Source: SIG440 sp045579055 (GTDB lineage: Bacteria; Bacillota; Clostridia; Monoglobales; Monoglobaceae). Taken from it: DNA of 9,256 nucleotides. This document shows, piece by piece, positions 1 to 4,838 of the stretch. Location of the stretch: NCBI GenBank assembly GCA_045579055.1, contig JAZNLK010000023.1:1-9256 (forward strand), read 5' to 3'. Position 1 is the stretch's first letter; each line of letters opens with the position of its first letter. The notes beneath the pieces are model-generated. The model was not told the DNA's origin. It was given only the letters and a program-made list of their open reading frames with translations, and made no database searches. A program made the position numbers and the translations under genes.

Positions 1-1418
1 TTACAATATCTGAAATAGCTGTTATCTTTCGTCTTGGTGTATTCAACCACATCCAAAAAGTCTTTCAAAACTTTTTCGTATTCGTAATCCTGATTTACGG
101 TATCATACAGAATATCCGCATAGAGCATTCTTGCCGAAAAACGCTTGTCCTGATGGAATCCTGCGTGAATTTTGGAAATTTCGAGTTTGTCGCTGTACGC
201 GATACCGTTTACAATTTCTGCCATCTTATCAAGAGTTCCCATAGTGGGAAATTCTCCTGTATAACACATTTCCGAAAACAATGGCAGGCTTGATGCGGTA
301 TAAAAATTACTTCCTTCCTGACCGTCATCGCCCCAAGTTGACACAATAACTTCCTTTATTCCTTTATTTATGCACGCTTTCATTGCAGGAACAGAGTTTT
401 CATGAGTTTGAACTGTGTCTTCAACAAAGCCTTCCCAGTTCCATATTCCGCCATAAAAAAGGGTTGGTCGACCAAAAGCAAGGTGACTTTCGATACGATC
501 TTCATAGGTTTCAACATCCTTTGAATAATAATCCCAATAAACCATTGTCATATCCTCAGGAATATAGTTCTTATATTCTTCGGGAAGTCTTGCACCGAGA
601 GGATAATACCCACCTGCCCCCAATCTGTAAAACATATCGCTGTGAATCATGGGAGCATAGTCATATTTTTTGCACAGCTCATAAACTCGTGGAATATGTT
701 CAAGAATAATGTCAATTTTCTCTTTGTAACCGTTTTTACGAAGATAGTTTCCAAGACCCAAATCCCAAGTTTCATCAATGTTCAGTTGTATTCTGTCGGA
801 ACGAAACGCCTTTCGGCAGGTCTTGAACACTTCTTCAATGAATTCATAGGTCTCCTCAGCACCAACCAACATACACCAGTCAGTGTCCTTTATGGGAGCC
901 GCCTCCTTATATTGGAGATACTGGGACATATGCCCCAATGTCTGAATACAAGGAATCACCTCAATTCCCAGAGAATATGCATAGTCATCGATATCCTGAA
1001 GCTCCGAAAGGGTGTATCTTCCTCGCATATAGCCGAACCTTGGATATTTTTCCATTTCAAAGGTATCTTCGGTGTATAGCATCAATGCATTGAATCCCAG
1101 CGCCGCCATACATTCAATATATTTTTTTACATATTCGGGACGCATAACCGCATTTCGTGAACATTCAAGCATAACACCCAAAGTTTCAAAGTGTGGCTTT
1201 TGTTCAACTGAAAACGCACCATCCTTTGAATAAAAAGCGAGCAAAAACAAGCTCCTTGCAAGGGTTGTTTTATCCTTGCATCCGATGACAGCATTTTTGC
1301 CGTCAAAATTCACCTTTACGCCATCAAAATATTCGACAGAAAGTTCTCCCTCAAAACAAAATTGTGCAAGGTTGAAAATTTTTTCTTTTATGTGTTCAAA
1401 CTCTTTCATATCAAGCAT
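1..1418 (-). CDS. GH20 beta-N-acetylhexosaminidase (3' end cut by window)
   Basis: Exo-acting glycoside hydrolase family 20 enzyme, expected to remove terminal GlcNAc/GalNAc from glycans by substrate-assisted catalysis. The start ATG (1416-1418) follows an AGGAG ribosome binding site at 1426-1430. About 472 codons are open to the left edge with no stop; the TTA at 1-3 is out of frame, so the C-terminus lies outside. An N-terminal small domain leads to CSRNAVMRPEYVKKYIECMA and LYTEDTFEMEKYPRFGYMRG, which begin the TIM barrel. These stretches resemble the SpGH20C type of hexosaminidase from Firmicutes. The catalytic Asp-Glu pair is D215-E216 in LNIDETWDLGLGNY; most relatives have GMDEA here, so the residues around the pair differ slightly. 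No signal peptide is seen, so it is probably cytoplasmic and acts on imported oligosaccharides. It is divergent from an AraC regulator at 1696, its likely activator. Family assignment is strong; exact substrate is not known. Confidence 0.9.
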   Translation of the reverse strand, partial: MLDMKEFEHIKEKIFNLAQFCFEGELSVEYFDGVKVNFDGKNAVIGCKDKTTLARSLFLLAFYSKDGAFSVEQKPHFETLGVMLECSRNAVMRPEYVKKYIECMAALGFNALMLYTEDTFEMEKYPRFGYMRGRYTLSELQDIDDYAYSLGIEVIPCIQTLGHMSQYLQYKEAAPIKDTDWCMLVGAEETYEFIEEVFKTCRKAFRSDRIQLNIDETWDLGLGNYLRKNGYKEKIDIILEHIPRVYELCKKYDYAPMIHSDMFYRLGAGGYYPLGARLPEEYKNYIPEDMTMVYWDYYSKDVETYEDRIESHLAFGRPTLFYGGIWNWEGFVEDTVQTHENSVPAMKACINKGIKEVIVSTWGDDGQEGSNFYTASSLPLFSEMCYTGEFPTMGTLDKMAEIVNGIAYSDKLEISKIHAGFHQDKRFSARMLYADILYDTVNQDYEYEKVLKDFLDVVEYTKTKDNSYFRYC

Positions 1419-1508
1419 CGTAATTCTCCTTTAGTTTTATCGAAGGAAATAACTTTTCATAACACAAAAGCACACGCCTTCCAATTCCTTAAAAGTATTT
1501 CTAAATAC

Positions 1509-1537
1509 ATTATAATATAACAGTTCTGTCCCAACAA
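1509..1537 (-). promoter_or_regulatory. Sigma-70-type promoter for the GH20 gene
   Basis: On the minus strand a -35 TTGTTG (1532-1537) and a perfect -10 TATAAT (1509-1514) are separated by 17 nt. This would start transcription near 1502 and give a leader of about 80 nt before the GH20 ATG. A GGACAGAA element lies inside the spacer beside the -35, close in sequence to the GGACAAAA elements further upstream. Confidence 0.6.
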
Positions 1538-1551
1538 TAAAGAAAAGCCAA

Positions 1552-1614
1552 CAAAATATGGACAAAAAAATACTATCTCTTGCCGGGACAAAACACACCA
1601 AAATATGGACAAAA
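1552..1614. promoter_or_regulatory. Repeated GGACAAAA elements, probable AraC-regulator sites
   Basis: A 16-nt exact direct repeat, CAAAATATGGACAAAA, occurs at 1552-1567 and 1599-1614. A third GGACAAAA lies between them at 1586-1593. Core start-to-start distances are 26 and 21 bp. They sit about 58-112 bp upstream of the predicted GH20 transcription start, between the two divergent genes, which is where an AraC activator commonly binds as tandem direct half-sites. Assignment to the adjacent regulator is inference. The rest of the 1419-1695 intergenic space is AT-rich. It holds a weak plus-strand promoter candidate for the regulator (TTGTTG at 1635-1640, with TTAATA-like -10 sequences near 1660-1666 at suboptimal spacing). 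Confidence 0.45.
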
Positions 1615-1695
1615 CAAAACTCAAGCCTAAAAATTTGTTGCATATTTAAAACATTCTTGTTAATATTAAATCATAAATAACAAGGAAGTGTTTTT

Positions 1696-2553
1696 ATGTA
1701 TTATTCAAATATTGCATATATGAAAAACGCAGCAAGCAGCAATCTGCCGCTCTTTGTAAACAGTTGTGGGAACGAACATTCATACACCACCGACACATTA
1801 AGACATCTCCCAAATGGAAGAACAGACTATCAGATACTTTATACCCCGGTGGGGAAAATCCGTGCGTTTCTCAACGGTTCAGAATACATTTATCCTGCAG
1901 GAACAGTTATCATCCATCATCCCAACCAACCCCAAAAATACAGCTACTTCAAAAGTGACTGCTCAGAATCCATGTGGACACATTTTTCAGGAAAGGATGC
2001 TGAAGACACTTTAAAAAGATTTGGTCTTGCCTCACAAAATGTATTTTTCATCAACCCTCCCCACAGCCTCAAACCGCTGTTTTTGCAACTCATATCCGAA
2101 TGCCAGTCAAAAAATCCTTTCAATATGGAGAGTGCTTCGCTCATCCTCCAGAATATTTTGTTGCATATTGCCCGCAACGCTGCCTGCAAAAGAACACCCG
2201 ACACTTCACATGAATCCAATTCAACAATCGGCGAGCAAAGTGAGATTACAAAAGCAATACGTTACTTCAACGAACACTTTGCCGAAAAAATAAATATAAA
2301 CGATTACGCCAAAGAGCTTCATATAACCTCATGCTGGTTCAGCCGTATATTCAGAACCTTTGCCGGCACAACACCAATGCAATACATTATATATCTACGT
2401 ATTTCAAAAGCAAAATTTTTGCTTGAAAATACAGATATGAGCATATCAGAAATTTCATCAACCGTAGGCTATGCCGACCCCATGTATTTCAGTCGTCTGT
2501 TCAAGAAAAACTCCGGAATAACACCACTTGATTACAGAAAAAAATATCGCTGA
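1696..2553 (+). CDS. AraC-family transcriptional regulator
   Basis: 285-aa DNA-binding regulator of sugar metabolism type. The start ATG at 1696 follows AAGGAAG (1682-1688), 7 nt away. Residues about 20-160 look like the cupin-type AraC ligand-binding half, with PNGRTDYQILYTPVGK and the glycine-turn IYPAGTVIIHHPNQPQKYSY. Residues about 182-285 form the two-helix-turn-helix AraC domain: helix pair one around NINDYAKELHITSCWFSRIF, pair two around SISEISSTVGYADPMYFSRL, ending in the family signature FKKNSGITPLDYRKKYR. Length is typical for the family. It is divergent from the GH20 gene and most likely activates it on sensing a hexosamine-containing sugar. The ligand is not readable from sequence. 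No clear terminator follows; the hairpin array starts about 40 nt after the stop. Confidence 0.92.
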   Translation: MYYSNIAYMKNAASSNLPLFVNSCGNEHSYTTDTLRHLPNGRTDYQILYTPVGKIRAFLNGSEYIYPAGTVIIHHPNQPQKYSYFKSDCSESMWTHFSGKDAEDTLKRFGLASQNVFFINPPHSLKPLFLQLISECQSKNPFNMESASLILQNILLHIARNAACKRTPDTSHESNSTIGEQSEITKAIRYFNEHFAEKININDYAKELHITSCWFSRIFRTFAGTTPMQYIIYLRISKAKFLLENTDMSISEISSTVGYADPMYFSRLFKKNSGITPLDYRKKYR

Positions 2554-2594
2554 ATTTATACGCAATATACTTATCCCCATTCATAACCATTGTC

Positions 2595-2754
2595 GTGGAA
2601 ACGGCAAAATGCCGTTTTAAGCGAAACTTGTTTCGCAACTTTCAAGCAAAATGCTTGAAAGCCACGCATGATTGCAATAATGTCGGTCTGTGAAAACCGT
2701 GGTTTTCACAGGGTTTGCGATATGTCGCAAACAAAAACGCATTTGCGTTTCACC
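2595..2754 (+). repeat. Six-hairpin palindrome array, copy 1
   Basis: Six perfect palindromes with 2-4 nt loops in about 160 bp. H1 is 2599-2617 (8-bp stem, AAA loop). H2 is 2621-2636 (7 bp, loop TT). H3 is 2639-2661 (10 bp, AAA). H4 is 2688-2711 (11 bp, GT). H5 is 2713-2732 (8 bp, TATG). H6 is 2735-2750 (7 bp, TT). A 26-nt linker containing ATGATTGCAAT separates H3 from H4. The ends are themselves inverted (GTCGTGGAAAC at 2592-2602 against GTTTCACCGAC at 2747-2757, 9 of 11 paired), so a transcript could fold as one multi-branched structure. It is not coding and has no poly-T after any stem. It abuts the broken 5' end of the AraC remnant. Confidence 0.85.
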
Positions 2755-2758
2755 GACT

Positions 2759-2914
2759 ATTATTATCACAGAGAACACTTCAAAAAGCATGACCGAAATT
2801 GCATCGGAATCAGGTTTTGAAACAATCCGCACCTTCAACCGTGCATTCAATCAGCATTTTGGAACTTCCCCTGCCCAATACCGCAAGAATAAAGCTGACT
2901 TTTCATCACATTGA
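2759..2914 (+). pseudogene. AraC-family regulator remnant (last ~51 codons)
   Basis: The frame reads TENTSKSMTEIASESGF, then TFNRAFNQHFGTSPAQYRKN, then a stop at 2912-2914. This is the second helix-turn-helix and C-terminal signature of an AraC-type domain. The first helix-turn-helix and the whole sensor half are missing. The sequence differs from the intact regulator at 1696-2553, so it is the tail of another gene and not a duplication of that one. Upstream, homology stops where the hairpin array ends (near 2757). The in-frame ATG at 2690 lies inside hairpin H4 and is not a credible start. Confidence 0.8.
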
Positions 2915-2980
2915 TGAATAACATTGGCGACTGTTTAGCAAAAATTGCATTTATATACGTCTTTTTCCAACTGTGACTGT

Positions 2981-3181
2981 TTAATTCAATGAAATCAAAA
3001 ACTCAAAGTTTTCAATCTTCTTTTCACCAAGTCTGTACTGTTCAAGGAGTCTGTTTCCGCAAGAGTCTGAACCCACACCTGAATTTTTATAGTCAATACG
3101 GATTATCGTGGCATCTTCCTTTTTCAGCTCATCAATATGCATAGCTCTCATTAGTGTGTCTGCACTGTAATGGAAAACATT
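2981..3181 (-). pseudogene. LacZ-type beta-galactosidase remnant (C-terminal end)
   Basis: Read from the minus strand, the frame gives NVFHYSADTLMRAMHIDEL, then a RIDYKNSGVGSDSCG segment, then LLEQYRL and a stop at 2981-2983. GVGSxSCG followed by a YRL segment and a short beta-strand is the typical end of the small C-terminal domain (domain 5) of GH2 beta-galactosidases. Only about 66 of the roughly 1000 residues remain. In the same frame, a stop (TGA, opposite TCA at 3206-3208) lies just upstream inside the hairpin array, so the frame is closed. The tail is convergent with the AraC remnant, 66 bp apart. This fits an ancestral locus with a galactosidase and an AraC regulator that lost both main bodies. 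Confidence 0.8.
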
Positions 3182-3333
3182 AAAAATGTTTCCCGAGCCA
3201 AAATCTCATTTTGGCAAGGAATTTGCATAGCAAATTCCCGGAACTTCATTGCAATCATACACAACTTTCAAGCACAAATGCTTGAAAGTTGCGAAAGCGT
3301 CTTCCGCTTAAAAAGGAACTCTGCTGTTTCCAC
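3171..3333 (-). repeat. Six-hairpin palindrome array, copy 2 (inverted)
   Basis: This copy is homologous to the array at 2595-2754 when read on the minus strand. It starts GTGGAAAC and shares TTTAAGCG, the stretch TTTCGCAACTTTCAAGCA, TGCTTGAAAG and the linker ATGATTGCAAT in the same order. Plus-strand positions of its hairpins, in array order, are: H1-like 3315-3331 (short, bulged), H2-like 3295-3309 (5 bp), H3 3262-3291 (13 bp), H4-like 3218-3238 (9 bp), H5-like 3197-3215 (8 bp), H6-like 3172-3193 (9 bp, one bulge). Stems 4-6 have no sequence similarity to copy 1 but occupy the same places. It abuts the broken 5' end of the beta-galactosidase remnant. Confidence 0.8.
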
Positions 3334-3444
3334 AATAATAATTATCAGACTATCCCCTCATAATCATATGTAATAAAATACGCTGCATCTGTATTTTATC
3401 ACTTTTACTTAAATTTAATTAACAAATCTATCCTCCCCAAAACA
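3334..3444. other. AT-rich non-coding host segment
   Basis: No credible gene lies here. It contains the right-hand direct repeat (3351-3367) and a 9-bp perfect inverted repeat, ATAAAATAC (3373-3381) and GTATTTTAT (3391-3399). That repeat could be a weak hairpin but has no clear terminator tract. Confidence 0.5.
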
Positions 3445-3494
3445 AACAAAAGCGCCACATAGCAAGGCGAGGCTTGCTATATGGCACTTTTGTT
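3445..3494 (-). terminator. Strong rho-independent terminator, probably the original ssrA terminator
   Basis: Two 22-nt arms (3445-3466 and 3473-3494) with a 6-nt loop. On the plus strand two positions are C-A mismatches, but in a minus-strand transcript both become G-U wobble pairs, so the stem is fully paired only in that direction. The minus strand continues TTTTGTTTGTTTT, a good U-tract. It lies 25 nt past the CCA of the ssrA 3' fragment. A second small hairpin (7-bp stem, 3497-3515) lies between them. This is the expected order for a tmRNA gene end. Confidence 0.75.
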
Positions 3495-3519
3495 ATATAA
3501 CACTTTCCGTGTTATTGGT

Positions 3520-3538
3520 TGGTGGAGGCGAGGGGAGT
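3520..3538 (-). other. Prophage attachment site: duplicated 3' end of ssrA (tmRNA)
   Basis: The minus strand reads ACTCCCCTCGCCTCCACCA, the 3' half of a T-arm plus acceptor stem and CCA of a clostridial-type tmRNA. The TTCGA loop and everything upstream are absent, so it is a fragment and not a gene. Integrases that target the ssrA 3' end leave an intact gene at one end and this kind of short copy at the other. Here phage genes lie on one side (higher coordinates) and host-like sequence plus a terminator on the other. A tRNA 3' end is the alternative. Confidence 0.65.
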
Positions 3539-3803
3539 TATTGCAAGATAATTTTCATATTTCTTTCAACTTTCACATAATCCTCAAACTATTATAAACA
3601 CAACGTTTTCACTCTTTTTTATCATTCTTGATTTGTTTAAGAATTTTCCGATTTTTCAAAAAACGTGTAAAAAACGTGTAAGAAAAACACAACATTTTGG
3701 GTATTCAACAAAATGCGACACAATCCTCAATATGTTTCGTGTCGCATTTGGGAATCTTTGTATAAGGTTGTTTCAAATCTTATACAAAGGAGGTCGTTTT
3801 ATT
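3539..3803. promoter_or_regulatory. Repeat-rich att-proximal and regulator leader region
   Basis: Non-coding, AT-rich. Near the att core: AAACACAACGTTTT (3596-3609) and AAACACAACATTTT (3685-3698); a tandem AAAACGTGTAA pair at 3660-3670 and 3671-3681 (11-bp period); and CATAATCCTCAA (3576-3587) with CACAATCCTCAA (3719-3730). Such motifs beside an attachment site could be integrase arm-type sites. Nearer the regulator gene are two perfect 11-bp inverted repeats: AAATGCGACAC/GTGTCGCATTT (3711-3721, 3739-3749) and CTTTGTATAAG/CTTATACAAAG (3756-3766, 3779-3789). No convincing promoter could be fixed. Confidence 0.5.
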
Positions 3804-4235
3804 ATGAACGACGAAAGAACAACCCTTGCCAAAAAGGTCAAGTCATTCAGGAAGGAGAACAACATCAACCAGTTTGAGTTCGCAGAAGATTGCGGCATAT
3901 CAGACGGACTTGTTAGTATGATTGAACGCAAAAACACAAACGTCACCCTTGACACCCTTCAGCTTCTGGCTGCACGTATGTCGGAAACGGTTTCGCAACT
4001 GCTTGAGAACCCGGAAACATATTCTTACTGTTTGATTCCCACGCAAATCACAATAGACGATACTGACGTAACCACTTACGGAATCGGAGTACTTAAAAAC
4101 CATATAATGCTTGAATACGTCCTTGATATTTCGGACGACCAAAATGCAGTGGTGTCTCTGTTGAACCTCTGCGATGAAGGACAAGTCGAACCGATACATC
4201 TGAAGGATATTGTTGAAAATTTTTTGGTGGAATAA
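3804..4235 (+). CDS. XRE-family HTH regulator with DUF6514-like C-terminal domain
   Basis: 143-aa protein. The start ATG at 3804 is preceded by AAAGGAGGT (3786-3794); the frame is open 57 codons further upstream, but that part is repeats and inverted repeats, so the internal ATG is chosen. Residues 8-66 are a Cro/C1-type helix-turn-helix (LAKKVKSFRKENNINQFEF, then AEDCGISDGLVSMIERK). Residues about 77-143 (TTYGIGVL, DISDDQNAVVSLLNLCDEG, PIHLKDIVENFL) resemble the small clostridial DUF6514 domain, whose function is not known. The gene lies between the lysis genes and the att site, opposite to the late operon, where phages often carry genes expressed in the lysogen. It may be a phage or host-directed repressor acting at the inverted repeats upstream. 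Its 3' end shares the terminator region with the convergent lysis operon. Confidence 0.85.
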   Translation: MNDERTTLAKKVKSFRKENNINQFEFAEDCGISDGLVSMIERKNTNVTLDTLQLLAARMSETVSQLLENPETYSYCLIPTQITIDDTDVTTYGIGVLKNHIMLEYVLDISDDQNAVVSLLNLCDEGQVEPIHLKDIVENFLVE

Positions 4236-4260
4236 AAAATGGGGCGGGATTTCTCCCGCC
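4233..4260 (-). terminator. Late-operon terminator after the amidase gene
   Basis: The minus strand reads GGCGGGA, loop GAAA, TCCCGCC (4243-4260), then CCATTTTTTATT. This is a compact GC-rich hairpin with a tetraloop and a U-tract. It starts 5 nt after the amidase stop and its U-tract overlaps the stop codon of the convergent regulator gene. In the plus direction it lacks a good U-tract. Confidence 0.8.
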
Positions 4261-4265
4261 TCTCG

Positions 4266-4835
4266 CTATTTCATCCCCTTGGCAAGCTTCTTTACAAGCT
4301 CATCACCGTACTTATAGCACAGCAAGAAATCAATAGTCTTCTGTTCAAGCCCTGCTTTTTCTTTCAGAAGCTTTACCGCTTCATCAACATTCATAACAGT
4401 CGTTCCTTTCTTTATCTCATCAAAGGGGAAGTTCTTACCGGGACAAGCTGTGCTTTCAAAATCTCTATGCCTTTTAACTTCAGCCTTTGGGTACAAAGTT
4501 TTAAGATAAGTTATAAGCTCCTGACCTGCCTTCAACTGTGCCGCAGACATTATATCGGTTTCAAAGTTTCCTTCAAAGCACACCGCAACACTCTTATCGT
4601 TATAACCAACAGTGTGAGCTCCCCACATATCAATAGGTCTGCCACGATATACAGAACCATCTTTTCTTACGTAGAAATGATAACCGATACCTACCCAACC
4701 ATTCGCATTAATGTGCTGATGATGAATACTTTGCACGTCGCCATTTCCACCTCTGTGATGCAGGATTATATAGTTTGTCAAATATCTCTTAGTCAGGCTA
4801 CCATTCCACGTGTAAGACTTTTCAATAATTTTCAC
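4266..4835 (-). CDS. N-acetylmuramoyl-L-alanine amidase, PGRP/Amidase_2 endolysin
   Basis: 189-aa phage lytic enzyme that would cut the bond between muramic acid and L-alanine in peptidoglycan. The start is GTG (4833-4835) after GGGGGAGGTG, 3 nt past the stop of the upstream peptidase gene. The zinc amidase fold is visible: IILHHRGG with H26 as first ligand, GIGYHFYV with Y52, GAHT, and KRHRDFESTACPGKNFP giving H123 and C131 as the other ligands. Residues about 145-189 (MNVDEAVKLLKEKAGL to the end) form a small helical tail that may bind the wall or mediate assembly. There is no signal peptide, consistent with release through the holin encoded two genes upstream. It is the last gene of the late operon. 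Confidence 0.92.
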   Translation of the reverse strand: MKIIEKSYTWNGSLTKRYLTNYIILHHRGGNGDVQSIHHQHINANGWVGIGYHFYVRKDGSVYRGRPIDMWGAHTVGYNDKSVAVCFEGNFETDIMSAAQLKAGQELITYLKTLYPKAEVKRHRDFESTACPGKNFPFDEIKKGTTVMNVDEAVKLLKEKAGLEQKTIDFLLCYKYGDELVKKLAKGMK

Positions 4836-4838
4836 TGT

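Larger units (their letters stand above)
2572..3367. mobile_element. Candidate composite repeat block with inverted hairpin arrays and dead gene tails
   Basis: The block is bounded by imperfect direct repeats: TATCCCCATTCATAACCAT (2572-2590) and TATCCCCTCATAATCAT (3351-3367), identical except for a 2-nt indel and one C/T change. Inside them, two ~160-bp hairpin arrays face each other in inverted orientation. Between the arrays lie only the 3' tail of an AraC gene, 66 bp of spacer and the 3' tail of a beta-galactosidase gene. No transposase or other protein that could move the block is present. Whether this is a true mobile unit, or two independent insertions plus deletions, is undecided. Confidence 0.35.

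Noticed and set aside
642..1079. 145-aa plus-strand ORF inside the GH20 gene
   Set aside because: Antisense shadow of a clearly coding frame with conserved GH20 motifs.
1437..1643. 68-aa minus-strand ORF in the divergent intergenic region
   Set aside because: It covers the promoter and repeated GGACAAAA elements, has poor composition and no ribosome binding site.
2690..2914. Independent 74-aa plus-strand gene
   Set aside because: Its first ~23 codons lie inside hairpins H4-H6 of the array and there is no ribosome binding site; only the AraC tail part is meaningful.
2595..3333. Hairpin arrays as a CRISPR array
   Set aside because: Units are palindromes of different sequence with no constant direct repeat and no regular 30-40 nt spacers; no cas genes are present.
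3170..3373. 67-aa plus-strand ORF
   Set aside because: It runs through the second hairpin array and the opposite strand of the lacZ remnant; no homology-like features.
3758..3786. Promoter TTGTAT-17-TATACA before the HTH gene
   Set aside because: The spacing is ideal, but transcription would start within or just after the ribosome binding site, removing it; the match is better explained by the inverted repeat.
3633..3803. 57-codon N-terminal extension of the HTH regulator
   Set aside because: It would be encoded by tandem and inverted repeats; a consensus AAAGGAGGT directs initiation at 3804, where the HTH domain begins normally.
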